From the NCBI GenBank assembly GCA_900539735.1, contig UQDE01000026.1, positions 1-33,276 of the forward strand: a stretch of DNA of 33,276 bases, written 5' to 3'. A model generated the notes under the pieces. That model made no database searches and was not told the origin of the DNA. It saw nothing but the letters and a program-made list of their open reading frames with translations. The position numbers and the translations under genes are program-made. This DNA is from an uncultured Collinsella sp. (GTDB lineage: Bacteria; Actinomycetota; Coriobacteriia; Coriobacteriales; Coriobacteriaceae). This document shows positions 7,450-15,803 of the stretch, piece after piece (within the stretch, counting starts at the first letter, position 1; every line of letters starts with the position of its first letter).

Positions 7450-7477
7450 AGCCCCGCCGGACAACCCCGGCGGGGCT
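7450..7477 (-). terminator. Terminator-like hairpin downstream of argG
   Basis: A perfect 11-bp stem (AGCCCCGCCGG, 7450-7460 with 7467-7477, 6-nt loop) lies about 155 nt beyond the argG stop. The following minus-strand bases (CCTTCTATC) are only moderately T-rich. Confidence 0.6.
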
Positions 7478-7631
7478 CGGACACGGCCGCAGACGCGGCA
7501 TCATATATGCGGGCGGAACGTAGGGGCCACCGATGTTAAGAAGTGTCAGCAAGCATAACGAAAGGTAGGGACCCCATGCGCCCGTTATGTATCACGCGGA
7601 TGGGCCGCGCGGATACCAAGGAAAGGAAGAC

Positions 7632-8858
7632 TTAAGCCTGGGCGGCAGCAGAGCTGGGACCCTGGACCTTAGCCCACGTCTTGAGCGACAGCGTATCGAT
7701 CTCGATAAAGCCGGCGCTGGCCTTCTCGTCAAACGTGGTGTCGCGGTCGTAGGTGGCCAGGCCGTAGTCGTAGAGGCTGAAGGGGCTCTTGCGGCCGACG
7801 ACATGGCAGTTGCCCTTAAAGAACTTCAGACGGACGGTGCCGGTCACGAACTTCTGGGTGTCGGCCATAAAGGCGTCGAGCGCGTTTTTGAGCGGGCTGT
7901 ACCACTGGCCGTTGTACACGGCGGTGGCCCAATCCTGCTCGAGCTTGATCTTAGTCTTGAGCAGGTCGCCCTCGACACAAATGTCCTCGAGCGCCTTGTG
8001 GGCGGTGATGAGCGTCAGGGCTCCGGGAACCTCATAGCACTCGCGGCTCTTGAGGCCCACCAGACGATCCTCGACCAGGTCGAGACGGCCAAAGCCGTTG
8101 TCGCCCGCAATCTTATTGAGGGCGATGACGATCTCGGAGAGCTTCATCTTCTTGCCGTCAACGGCGACGGGCTTGCCGACCTCAAACTCAATCTCGGTAT
8201 ACGTCGGGGTGTCGGGCGTGTCCTCGGGATTCTTGCTCATAACCCAGGCGTCGTCGAGCGGCTCATTCCAGGGGTCCTCCAGGTGGCCACACTCAATGGC
8301 ACGACCCCACAGGTTGTCATCGATGGAATAGGGGTTGTCGTTAGCACCCTCGGGAACCGGCACGTTGTGGGCGTGGGCATAGGCGACCTCGTCGGGACGG
8401 CACTTCAGATCCCACTCGCGAACGGGGGCGATAACCTTGAGCTCGGGGTCGAGGGCCTTGACCGCAGCCTCAAAACGAACCTGGTCGTTACCCTTGCCGG
8501 TGCAGCCGTGGGCGACGTAGGTCGCGCCAAACTCGTGAGCGACCTCGACAAGCTTCTTGGCGAGCAGCGGGCGAGACAGGGCGGAGAGCAGCGGGTACTT
8601 GTTCTCGTACATGGAATTTGCGGCGATGGCCTTAGTCAGGAACTCATCGGAGAACTCGTCGCGCAGGTCGAGCACCTGGCAATCGAGAACGCCCAGGTCG
8701 AGCGCCTTCTGCTTCTTGGCATCCAGGCCGGTCTCCTCCTGGCCCACGTTGCCGCAGACGCAAACGACATCGAGATTCTTCTCGTCCTGGAGCCACTTGA
8801 CACATACGGATGTATCAAGACCACCGGAATATGCGAGAACGACTTTTTCCTTGCTCAT
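7632..8858 (-). CDS. argG: Argininosuccinate synthase
   Basis: ArgG joins citrulline and aspartate using ATP to make argininosuccinate. The 408-aa protein begins EKVVLAYSGGLDTS, the PP-loop that binds ATP, and has YVAHGCTGKGNDQVRFE and the later NIWGR-equivalent segment DNLWGRAIECGHLEDP. Length fits the family (about 400). The ATG at 8858 has AAAGGA 8 nt upstream; a longer in-frame reading to 8909 adds a non-conserved leader and is rejected. It is followed in the same direction by the small ORF and argH. The earlier arginine genes are not in the window. Confidence 0.97.
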   Translation of the reverse strand: MSKEKVVLAYSGGLDTSVCVKWLQDEKNLDVVCVCGNVGQEETGLDAKKQKALDLGVLDCQVLDLRDEFSDEFLTKAIAANSMYENKYPLLSALSRPLLAKKLVEVAHEFGATYVAHGCTGKGNDQVRFEAAVKALDPELKVIAPVREWDLKCRPDEVAYAHAHNVPVPEGANDNPYSIDDNLWGRAIECGHLEDPWNEPLDDAWVMSKNPEDTPDTPTYTEIEFEVGKPVAVDGKKMKLSEIVIALNKIAGDNGFGRLDLVEDRLVGLKSRECYEVPGALTLITAHKALEDICVEGDLLKTKIKLEQDWATAVYNGQWYSPLKNALDAFMADTQKFVTGTVRLKFFKGNCHVVGRKSPFSLYDYGLATYDRDTTFDEKASAGFIEIDTLSLKTWAKVQGPSSAAAQA

Positions 8859-9412
8859 GGCTGTTTCCTTTCGCCCTTGGTAGCTAGTTAGAACATCGGT
8901 CAGTTGCAAGTCATTTCAAGGTCACATACCGTGCAATATCAGGTTGAATAGCAAAAATCAGCACATACATGCCCTAGAAACATGCAGCAATATCGTGCTA
9001 AAACCCAACGACCTCAAAATGACTCTGTTGAGGCAATTCGCCCCATGCGAACAGAGACGATTGTTATCGTCGTCGGGAAATTGCGCGCTGGCGTCGGATG
9101 GCATTGTCTGCAGTGGTGATAATCTTTACGAACTGCATCTGCCTCTCCTTTCACCTATCGCCGGGCGCAATTCTAATATCGTAAACGGTACCTTTTACTC
9201 GGTAAGCGGTTGTTTTTCCGTCTCCGTTTTCGATGGTCGCTATATTACGCTAAAGCATCTGCTGCACAAGTGACAAATTCAAATTTCTGAAAAGTTTTTT
9301 CAGTACTTTGTGAAGCGTGGTGCAAATAGGCTCCGTTCCTGCGAAAATACGCTCGACTACGAGTTGATGGTTATAACGTCTGAAACAATCTCGAAACGAA
9401 AGGGTCGCTTTT
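8859..9412. other. 554-bp gene-free, AT-richer gap
   Basis: The divergent gap between argG and the Cof-type phosphatase is clearly lower in GC than its surroundings. A 109-codon plus-strand frame (8944-9273) begins with TTG, lacks an RBS and does not resemble local codon use, so I do not call it. A hairpin CTGAAAA/TTTTCAG with a 3-nt loop lies at 9287-9303. I found no clear ARG box or strong promoter. The gap may hold regulatory DNA for both genes or a decayed segment. Confidence 0.6.
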
Positions 9413-10240
9413 ATGCAAACTTACGAATCGGACGCCAATATCGGAAACATTAAAATTCTCGCCGTCGACATGGACAAAACGCTACTCACCGACGAGCGCG
9501 TGTTACCGCAGGGTCTTGATGAGCGCCTGGACAAGCTCGCCGACGCCGGCATCGTATTCTGCCCTGCCAGCGGACGCCCCGCCCCCAAGCTCGAGGAGAT
9601 GTTCGAGGGCATCAAGAACCGCCTCGCCTTTTGTCCCGACAACGGTGCGTGCGTGATATATCGCGGCAACTACATCTATAAGAGCGCTATCGATGTGGCG
9701 CTGTATCAGCAGGTCTTGAGCCGCGCCTCGGAGGATCCTCGCGCTGTCCCCGTCCTGTGCTGCTTTGACGAGTTCTACGTACTTGCCCGCGACCATCAAT
9801 ACCACGACGAGATCAGCGTCTACTACAACACGATCAACTACGTCGATAGCTTTGAGGGCATTGACGTCGAATCCAACAAGATTTCGATCTTCTTCCCCGG
9901 CTACGATGCCGAGCCCGCGTTTCGCGAGACCTATAGCCCGGCATTCTCGGACCAACTCTATGTCACCAATGCGGGCCGCGAGTGGATCGACTTTATGAAC
10001 CTGGGTGTCGACAAGGGCGCCGGCGTCGCGCACCTGTGCGAGCAGCTTGGGATCGATATCGCCGACGCCGCCGCCGTGGGCGATACTTACAACGATATCC
10101 CCATGCTGGAGCGCGTCGGGCATAGCTTTATCGTGGACAATGCCGAGGAGCACATGAACGCGCATGCTAAGTGGCGCATTCCGAGCAACAACGACGGGGG
10201 CGTACTGACGCTCATCGACGCCATCTTGGCGGCTCGTTAA
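9413..10240 (+). CDS. Cof-type (C2B cap) HAD phosphatase
   Basis: The 275-aa product is a Cof/YidA-like haloacid dehalogenase. It has VDMDKTLLTD (D19 and D21), the CPASGRP motif II segment, K201 in GVDKGAG and GDTYNDIPML (D224, D228), with a large cap between motifs II and III. Relatives dephosphorylate sugar phosphates, FMN or similar metabolites in the cytosol; the substrate here is unknown. The C-terminal part (EEHMNAHAKWRIPSNNDGGV) is the usual end of this subfamily. ATG at 9413 has GAAAGGG 8 nt upstream. It stands alone, convergent with polA, with a large palindrome right after its stop. Confidence 0.9.
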   Translation: MQTYESDANIGNIKILAVDMDKTLLTDERVLPQGLDERLDKLADAGIVFCPASGRPAPKLEEMFEGIKNRLAFCPDNGACVIYRGNYIYKSAIDVALYQQVLSRASEDPRAVPVLCCFDEFYVLARDHQYHDEISVYYNTINYVDSFEGIDVESNKISIFFPGYDAEPAFRETYSPAFSDQLYVTNAGREWIDFMNLGVDKGAGVAHLCEQLGIDIADAAAVGDTYNDIPMLERVGHSFIVDNAEEHMNAHAKWRIPSNNDGGVLTLIDAILAAR

Positions 10241-10251
10241 CGCAACCTGTC

Positions 10252-10381
10252 GGACCTGGCCGGGCGACGCGGGTAAGTTTTTCGTTCGGTCAGGTCCTGG
10301 GCTCGCTCGAAGGCCACATTAAGTGGCCTTCGGCTCGTGCGGAATCTACGAAAAACTTACCCGCGTCGCCCGGCCAGGTCC
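10252..10381. repeat. 130-bp nested palindrome with perfect 34-bp arms
   Basis: Arms 10252-10285 and 10348-10381 are perfect inverted copies of 34 bp. Each arm has a GGACCTGG outer end and an ACTTACCCGCGTCGCC core. Inside lies a second perfect hairpin: CGAAGGCCAC pairs with GTGGCCTTCG around ATTAA (about 10308-10332). It starts 12 bp past the stop of the Cof-type gene. The length and perfection far exceed a terminator. A similar construct lies at 24270-24380. Confidence 0.85.
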
Positions 10382-10427
10382 TGCGGTGACTTGCTTGCCG
10401 CATGGATGGCGTCTTGGCGTCTGGATA

Positions 10428-10505
10428 CTTGGCTGATAGTTTGGAATGAAGGGGGCTCCTTGTTGGCAAGGAGCCCCCTTCTGTTTTGGTTACTTTGGGG
10501 TTGTT
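10428..10505. repeat. Tail segments shared with the 24-kb locus
   Basis: CTTGGCTGATAG (10428-10439) and a 23-nt T/G-rich segment (10483-10505, core GGTTACTTTGGG) recur downstream of the palindrome near 24.3 kb, at 24391-24403 and 24502-24524. The 23-nt segments agree at 21 positions. The polA terminator lies between the two pieces here. Confidence 0.6.
10449..10480 (-). terminator. Terminator of polA
   Basis: A perfect 14-bp stem (AAGGGGGCTCCTTG, 10449-10462 with 10467-10480, 4-nt loop) lies 35 nt past the polA stop. The arm ends in TT, then CATTCC, so the U-run is weak on the minus strand; on the plus strand it continues CTGTTTTGG and could also serve the Cof-type gene. Confidence 0.75.
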
Positions 10506-10514
10506 GGTATGTCT

Positions 10515-13265
10515 TTACTTGGCATCGGCCCAGGTTATGCCGGTGCTGGCTTCGGCGATTAGGGGAACGCGGAGGTCCACTACGTGCTCCATGACGTCGC
10601 GGACCATGGTGGTTAGGCGCTCGACTTCGTCGACGGGGCACTCAAAGTCCAGTTCGTCGTGTACCTGCAAGATCATGTGGGCGGCAAAGCCTTCTTCTTC
10701 CAGGCGACGGCTTACGCGGGCCATCGCGATCTTGATAATGTCTGCTGCGGTTCCCTGCATGGGGTGGTTCATGGCCGTGCGCTCGCCAAAGCCGCGGAGT
10801 TGCGGATTTTTGGCCTTGAGTTCCGGAATATGACGCCGGCGACCGTACATGGTCTCGGCGTAGCCCGTCTGCTTGGCGCGCGCCACCACCTTGTCGAGGA
10901 ACGTACGCACGCCCGGGTAGGCCTCGTAGTAGCGGTCGATCATGTCGCGCGCCTCGGCCATCGAGATATGCAGCGACTGCGACAGGCCGTAGGCCTGCTG
11001 GCCATACACGATGCCAAAGTTCACGGCCTTGGCGCGACTGCGCAGGTCGGGCGTTACCTCGGACACCGGCACACCAAACACGCGCGCCGCCGTCTCGGCA
11101 TGGAAGTCCTCGCCCTCGTTAAAGGCGCGCACCAAGTGCTCGTCACCCGAGAGATGTGCCAGCAGACGCAGCTCGATCTGCGAGTAGTCCACCGCCAAAA
11201 AGACGCTTCCCTCGCCTGCCGAAAACGCCGTCTTGACGGTACGGCCCAGCTCAGAACGCGTCGGAATGTTCTGCAGATTGGGGTCGCTCGAGGACAAACG
11301 CCCCGTTGCCGTGATGGTCTGGTTGTACGTGGTGTGCACGCGACCGTCACCGCGGCGCAGCGGCCCCAGCGTGTCCAGATAGGTGGACTTGATCTTGGAC
11401 TTCTCACGCCAGTCCAAGATCAGACGCACGATTTCGTGGTCGCGGGCAAGGTCGCTCAGCACCTTGGCGTTGGTCGAATAGTAGCCGCGCTTGGTCTTTT
11501 TGAGGCCCTTGGTCGGAAGCCCCATAACGTCAAACAGCACGTGCGAAAGCTGCATAGGGCTGCCGATGTTAAAGGTCTCGTCGCCTGCCAGGTCGCGGAT
11601 GTTGCGCTCGACCTCGGCAATCTGGGTAGCAAGCCCCTCAGACAGACTATGCAGACGGTCGGGGTCCACGAGCATGCCCGCGCGCTCCATCTTGGCAAGC
11701 ACCGGCACAAGCGGCATCTCGATGCCATCGAACACGTTGGCGGCGTTCTCGCGGGCCATCCAGTCGCGCAGCGGTGCGACCAGCGCCAGCGTCAAGGCCG
11801 CCGTGCGAGCGGCGGGCGCAGGAGCATCCTCGCCAGCACCCTCTGAACCGCGCACCACAGGCAGCGTCATCTGCAGATAGGTATCGGCCAGATACGCCTC
11901 ATCGAACTCGGAGCGGTCGGAATCCAACAGGTAGGCGGCAACCACGGTATCGAAGATGCGCATGGAGTCGACTGCCAGCGGATCCATGAGCTCGGGCTCG
12001 GAAGAATCGATGGGCGAAAGCTCGTGCAGCAACGCCTTCATGTCCGGGCTCGCCACGCGGCCCTCCATAAACAGGCGCGCAAGCACGCCGGCAATCACGC
12101 CGTGGGCGAAGTTGAAGCCATCGACTGCGGCAGTGGTACCGCCGTCGCCCTCCTCAAGCGCAAGCAGCCCCTTGGACGTCGCCAGCCACAGCGTGCGCGT
12201 CAGGCCAAAAAGCGCGCCCTCCTCCTTGTCATCGTCCACCACGGCGGCAATCCACTCGCCCGCCTCGATCGTGCGAGCGATCTCGGCGGCAGCGGCAGCG
12301 AGCGCCTCGGCATCGCCGGCGACAGCGCGCGAAACCGCGGGCATCTCGAACGCGCTGGCGGTGGCCGCAGTCCCGCCTTCGCCGCCAATCAGCGCCAAGA
12401 AACGGTTCTGCATGGCGGTGATACCAAGCGTACCCAGCGCCGCGGAGACCTCGTCGGAAGAAAACGCCGGAAAGGACGTCGCCTCAAAGTCGAGCTCAAC
12501 AGGCGCATCGGTGCGAATGGTTGCGACCTTGCGGCTCAGCAGCGCATCCTCGATGTGCGCACGCAGGTTCTCGCCCATCTTGCCCTTGACCTCGTCAGCA
12601 TGCGCGATAACCTCGTCCAAGCTGCCGTACTGCGCGATGAGCGCGCTCGCCTTTTTGGGGCCGATGCCCGGCACACCGGGGATGTTATCGGACGTGTCGC
12701 CCTTCAGACCATAAAAATCGGGCACGAGCGCCGGCGTGATGCCGTGATACAGATCGTCCACGCTCTCGGGCGTCATAATCGCCACGTCGGACAGGCCCTT
12801 GCGGGTCGAGACCACGTTGACGTGCTCGGTCACAAGCTGATACATGTCGCGGTCGCCGGTCACCAGCAGCATGTCGCAGCCGGCCTCCTCACCCAGGCGC
12901 GCCATGGTTCCCAGGATATCGTCGCCTTCCCAGCCCTCAGACTGCAGAATCGGCACGTTGAGCGCACCGAGCAGCTCTTTGATCATCGGAAACTGCGCGT
13001 GCAGATCGGGGTCCATGGGCGGGCGCTGCGCCTTATACTGCGGCAGCATCTCCATGCGCACGCGCGGCTTGCCCTTGTCAAACGCCACGACCACACCGTC
13101 GGGGTTAAAGGCATCGATCATCTTGAGAAACATGTTCAGAAAGCCAAAGATCGCGTTGGTGGGGCGACCGTCCGGCGCGTTCATGGTCGGCGGCACGGCG
13201 TGGAAGGCGCGGTGCATGAGCGAGTTGCCGTCGATAACGGCAAAGGTGCGGCGCTTGTCAGACAT
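10515..13265 (-). CDS. polA: DNA polymerase I
   Basis: Pol I fills gaps and removes RNA primers during replication and repair. The 916-aa protein has an N-terminal 5' nuclease domain (about 1-290, with VIDGNSLMHRAFHA, VTGDRDMYQLV and GDTSDNIPGVPGIGPKKA). A central 3'-5' exonuclease-like domain (about 330-510) lacks the DxE motif where it is expected, so proofreading is probably lost, as in Taq and Bacillus enzymes. The C-terminal polymerase domain has motif A VDYSQIELRLLAHLSGD, motif B RSRAKAVNFGIVYG and motif C QVHDELDFEC. ATG at 13265 has GAGGT 9 nt upstream and starts the conserved region; a longer reading to 13304 is rejected. It is divergent from the aminopeptidase gene, 166 bp away. Confidence 0.97.
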   Translation of the reverse strand: MSDKRRTFAVIDGNSLMHRAFHAVPPTMNAPDGRPTNAIFGFLNMFLKMIDAFNPDGVVVAFDKGKPRVRMEMLPQYKAQRPPMDPDLHAQFPMIKELLGALNVPILQSEGWEGDDILGTMARLGEEAGCDMLLVTGDRDMYQLVTEHVNVVSTRKGLSDVAIMTPESVDDLYHGITPALVPDFYGLKGDTSDNIPGVPGIGPKKASALIAQYGSLDEVIAHADEVKGKMGENLRAHIEDALLSRKVATIRTDAPVELDFEATSFPAFSSDEVSAALGTLGITAMQNRFLALIGGEGGTAATASAFEMPAVSRAVAGDAEALAAAAAEIARTIEAGEWIAAVVDDDKEEGALFGLTRTLWLATSKGLLALEEGDGGTTAAVDGFNFAHGVIAGVLARLFMEGRVASPDMKALLHELSPIDSSEPELMDPLAVDSMRIFDTVVAAYLLDSDRSEFDEAYLADTYLQMTLPVVRGSEGAGEDAPAPAARTAALTLALVAPLRDWMARENAANVFDGIEMPLVPVLAKMERAGMLVDPDRLHSLSEGLATQIAEVERNIRDLAGDETFNIGSPMQLSHVLFDVMGLPTKGLKKTKRGYYSTNAKVLSDLARDHEIVRLILDWREKSKIKSTYLDTLGPLRRGDGRVHTTYNQTITATGRLSSSDPNLQNIPTRSELGRTVKTAFSAGEGSVFLAVDYSQIELRLLAHLSGDEHLVRAFNEGEDFHAETAARVFGVPVSEVTPDLRSRAKAVNFGIVYGQQAYGLSQSLHISMAEARDMIDRYYEAYPGVRTFLDKVVARAKQTGYAETMYGRRRHIPELKAKNPQLRGFGERTAMNHPMQGTAADIIKIAMARVSRRLEEEGFAAHMILQVHDELDFECPVDEVERLTTMVRDVMEHVVDLRVPLIAEASTGITWADAK

Positions 13266-13357
13266 ATTAACTACCTCGCTTTGGGCTGGGCACGGTTTGC
13301 TCACTCCAGTTTACACGCTCCCCGCCCCGCGACCACCTCACATCAAGCTCCCCCGCC

Positions 13358-13392
13358 ACCGTGAGCCCGCGCGTGATACGATGGCTCACGGT
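13358..13392 (+). promoter_or_regulatory. Extended -10 promoter inside an operator-like inverted repeat
   Basis: TGATACGAT (13374-13382) is an extended -10 element. It is flanked by a perfect 10-bp inverted repeat, ACCGTGAGCC (13358-13367) and GGCTCACGGT (13383-13392). The predicted start of transcription falls near the right arm, so the repeat would act as DNA, for instance as a repressor site for the aminopeptidase gene. Confidence 0.5.
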
Positions 13393-13431
13393 ACATCAAC
13401 CAGCACGATCGATCCGAAAGGAGCCTGCGTC

Positions 13432-14829
13432 ATGGAGCGTCCCTGCGCATGGAAAAAGTACACGCCACAGCAAATCGAGGAGCTCGAGGAGCTTTGCCGC
13501 GGCTACAAGCAGTTTTTGAGCGAGAACAAGACCGAGCGCCTGTGCGTCAAGACCGGCATCAAGATGGCCGAGGAGGCGGGCTACGTCGACCTGGAGACCG
13601 TGATCGCCGAGGGCCGCGCGCTCAAGGCCGGCGACAAGGTGTACGCCGCCAATCACGGCAAGGACCTCATGCTCGTCAACCTGGGCACCGCCCCGCTCGA
13701 GCAGGGCTTTAACATCCTGGGCGCCCACGTGGACTCGCCGCGCCTGGACCTCAAGCAAAACCCCGCCTTCGAGGCCGGCGACATGGCCTACCTCGACACG
13801 CACTACTACGGCGGCGTCAAGAGCTACCACTGGGTGGCCTCCCCGCTCGCACTCGTGGGCGTCATCTGCAAAAAGGACGGCACCACCGTCGACATCAACA
13901 TCGGCGACAAGGCGAACGACCCGGTCTTTACCATCTCCGACCTGCTGATCCACCTCTCGAGCGAGCAGATGTCCAAGCCCGCCAAGGACGCCGTCGACGC
14001 CGAGATTCTCGACGTGATCGTGGGCGGCCGTCCCGTCAAGTTTGACGAGGACGACAAGGACGCCCCCAAGGAGCCCGTCAAGCAGATGTTCCTGGACATC
14101 CTCAAGGAGCAGTACGACGTCGAGGAGGAGGACTTCCTCTCCGCCGAGATCGAGGTCGTGCCCGCCGGCCCCGCCCGCGACATGGGCCTCGACCGCTCCA
14201 TGATTTTGGGCTATGGCCACGACGACCGCGTCTGCGCCTACCCCTCCATGCTCGCCCAGATCAATGTGGCCAATGTCGAGCGCACGAGCATCACGCTCAT
14301 CGTCGACAAGGAGGAGATTGGCTCCGTAGGCGCCACCGGCATGACGAGCCGCTTCTTCGAGAACACCGTCGCCGAGATTATGACGCTTGCCGGCAAGGAC
14401 AGCCCGCTGGCCCTTCGCCGTGCACTCGCCCATAGTCGTATGCTCTCCTCTGACGTGTCTGCTGGCTTCGACCCGGGCTATGCCGGCAAGTTCGAAACCA
14501 AGAACGCCGCCTTTATGGGTCGTGGCCTGTGCTTTAACAAGTACACGGGCAGCCGCGGCAAGGGCGGTTCAAACGACGCCGACGCCGAGTACGTGGCCCT
14601 CGTCCGCGACATCATGGACGAGGCCGGCGTGGACTTCCAGACCTGCGAGCTCGGCCGTGTCAACGCGGGCGGCGGCGGCACCATCGCCTACATCATGGCC
14701 AAGTACGGCATGAACGTCATCGACTCCGGTGTTGCCGTCCTGTCCATGCACGCCCTGTGGGAAGTCGCCAACAAGGCCGACATCTACGAGGCCTACCGCG
14801 GCTACAAGGCCTTTATCGAGCGAGCCTAA
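13432..14829 (+). CDS. M18-family zinc aminopeptidase
   Basis: The 465-aa product is a cytosolic aminopeptidase of peptidase family M18 (aspartyl aminopeptidase / aminopeptidase I type), which trims N-terminal residues from peptides and uses two metal ions. Visible family motifs are ILGAHVDSPRLDLKQ (metal His and Asp), the HDDRVCA bridging Asp, DKEEIGSVGATGM with the catalytic and metal Glu residues, and SMHA near the C-terminus with the last metal His. Length is typical. The reading frame is open much further upstream, but ATG at 13432 follows GAAAGGAG by 8 nt and starts the conserved part. Specificity (acidic or neutral N-termini) cannot be told from sequence. Confidence 0.93.
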   Translation: MERPCAWKKYTPQQIEELEELCRGYKQFLSENKTERLCVKTGIKMAEEAGYVDLETVIAEGRALKAGDKVYAANHGKDLMLVNLGTAPLEQGFNILGAHVDSPRLDLKQNPAFEAGDMAYLDTHYYGGVKSYHWVASPLALVGVICKKDGTTVDINIGDKANDPVFTISDLLIHLSSEQMSKPAKDAVDAEILDVIVGGRPVKFDEDDKDAPKEPVKQMFLDILKEQYDVEEEDFLSAEIEVVPAGPARDMGLDRSMILGYGHDDRVCAYPSMLAQINVANVERTSITLIVDKEEIGSVGATGMTSRFFENTVAEIMTLAGKDSPLALRRALAHSRMLSSDVSAGFDPGYAGKFETKNAAFMGRGLCFNKYTGSRGKGGSNDADAEYVALVRDIMDEAGVDFQTCELGRVNAGGGGTIAYIMAKYGMNVIDSGVAVLSMHALWEVANKADIYEAYRGYKAFIERA

Positions 14830-14842
14830 CCAACCCTTCATC

Positions 14843-14909
14843 AGTTGCGGTGAAATACGGACTAAACTGGCCCATAAACGGCCAAAACTGACTGTATTCC
14901 ACCGCAACT
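14843..14909. repeat. 67-bp palindromic element with AGTTGCGGTG ends
   Basis: A 16-bp inverted repeat with one mismatch (14843-14858 with 14894-14909, outer end AGTTGCGGTG) encloses a second one, TGGCC/GGCCA (14868-14872 with 14880-14884). It fills most of the 104-bp gap between the aminopeptidase and yaaA and ends about 15 bp before the yaaA RBS. It has no T-run, so it is more like a mobile palindromic repeat than a terminator. Confidence 0.65.
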
Positions 14910-14933
14910 TCCTTCTTTGGCAGAGGAGCGTCC

Positions 14934-15740
14934 ATGCTGCAGGTCATCATTTCGCCCGCCAAGCAGATGCGCGCGGCCCAAGATGCTTTTGAAGTCCTGG
15001 GCATTCCACCTTTTGCGCACGAGACGGCTCGCCTCCACCGCGCACTGCTAGATATCGAACGAAATGAAGGCGGCGGCCTGCAAGCGCTATGGAACGTGAG
15101 TGACAAACTGTTGGGGCCTTGCCTCAACACCCTGCATGAGTTCGGGCCCATCCTGAAAAACGGCGATCTCGACAATCCCGCACTCGCCCGTCACCTCTCC
15201 CCTGCCGTCATGTCCTATCACGGCATTCAATACCAGAGCATGGCGCCCGAGGTGATGGATGCCGCACAACTCGACTGGCTGCAAAACCATCTCTGGATCC
15301 TCTCCGGATTGTACGGATGCGTGCGGCCTTTCCATGGCGTTGAGCCCTATCGGCTCGAAATGGGAGCCAAGCTCGCCGTCGACAACGCCCGTGACCTCTA
15401 TGCGTTTTGGGGCGACAAACTTGCATGCGCCATTGCGCCGACCGGCTCCAACACCACGGTCGTCAACCTTGCCAGCGTGGAGTACGCCAAGGCCGTTCTA
15501 CCCCATCTCGCAGGCGACGCCACAACCATCACTTGTCTCTTTGGCGAAGGTGTCCGCAACGGCAAGCCCATCCAGCGATCGACCGCCAGCAAAAAGGCAC
15601 GCGGCTCCATGGTGCGCTGGATGGCGGAAAACAAGGTCGAGGACGCCGCTGGTCTTACCGAGTTCAACCTTGGCTACCGCTATGTCCCCGAGCTCTCGTC
15701 CCCAGACAGCCTGGCCTTCATCAACGAGCAGGCATTCTAG
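14934..15740 (+). CDS. yaaA: YaaA-family protein (DUF328, peroxide stress)
   Basis: The 268-aa product belongs to the YaaA family. In E. coli YaaA lowers intracellular unincorporated iron and protects DNA during hydrogen peroxide stress; it has a DNA-binding fold. Visible family features are IISPAKQM at the N-terminus, a SYHGIQYQSM segment, LSGLYGCVRPFHGVEPYRLEMG, VNLASVEYAKAV and the C-terminal SKKARGSMVRWM and FNLGYRY. Length is close to the usual 250-260. ATG at 14934 has GAGGAG 6 nt upstream. The biochemical activity is not established in this group, so the stress role is by family only. Confidence 0.9.
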   Translation: MLQVIISPAKQMRAAQDAFEVLGIPPFAHETARLHRALLDIERNEGGGLQALWNVSDKLLGPCLNTLHEFGPILKNGDLDNPALARHLSPAVMSYHGIQYQSMAPEVMDAAQLDWLQNHLWILSGLYGCVRPFHGVEPYRLEMGAKLAVDNARDLYAFWGDKLACAIAPTGSNTTVVNLASVEYAKAVLPHLAGDATTITCLFGEGVRNGKPIQRSTASKKARGSMVRWMAENKVEDAAGLTEFNLGYRYVPELSSPDSLAFINEQAF

Positions 15741-15803
15741 AAGCCTGTCGCTAGCGCCGAACTCCACCTCGGCATGCGTTCATGACATTCGGTGAACAGC
15801 CCG

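Noticed and set aside
7181..7552. 123-codon minus-strand frame overlapping the 56-aa ORF
   Set aside because: Cys/Arg/Pro-rich composition, runs through the terminator hairpin and lacks an RBS; the 56-aa frame is better.
8859..9000. ARG boxes upstream of argG
   Set aside because: AT-rich stretches such as 8944-8970 only loosely resemble the ArgR palindrome; not enough matches to claim.
8944..9273. 109-codon frame in the argG-Cof gap
   Set aside because: TTG start without RBS, atypical codon use and no recognisable motif; treated as chance in an AT-rich gap.
13266..13304. N-terminal extension of polA
   Set aside because: Adds 13 residues not seen in Pol I and would place the good RBS inside the gene.
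12024..13364. 446-codon plus-strand frame over polA
   Set aside because: Antisense shadow, rich in Arg/His/Gly with no domain features.
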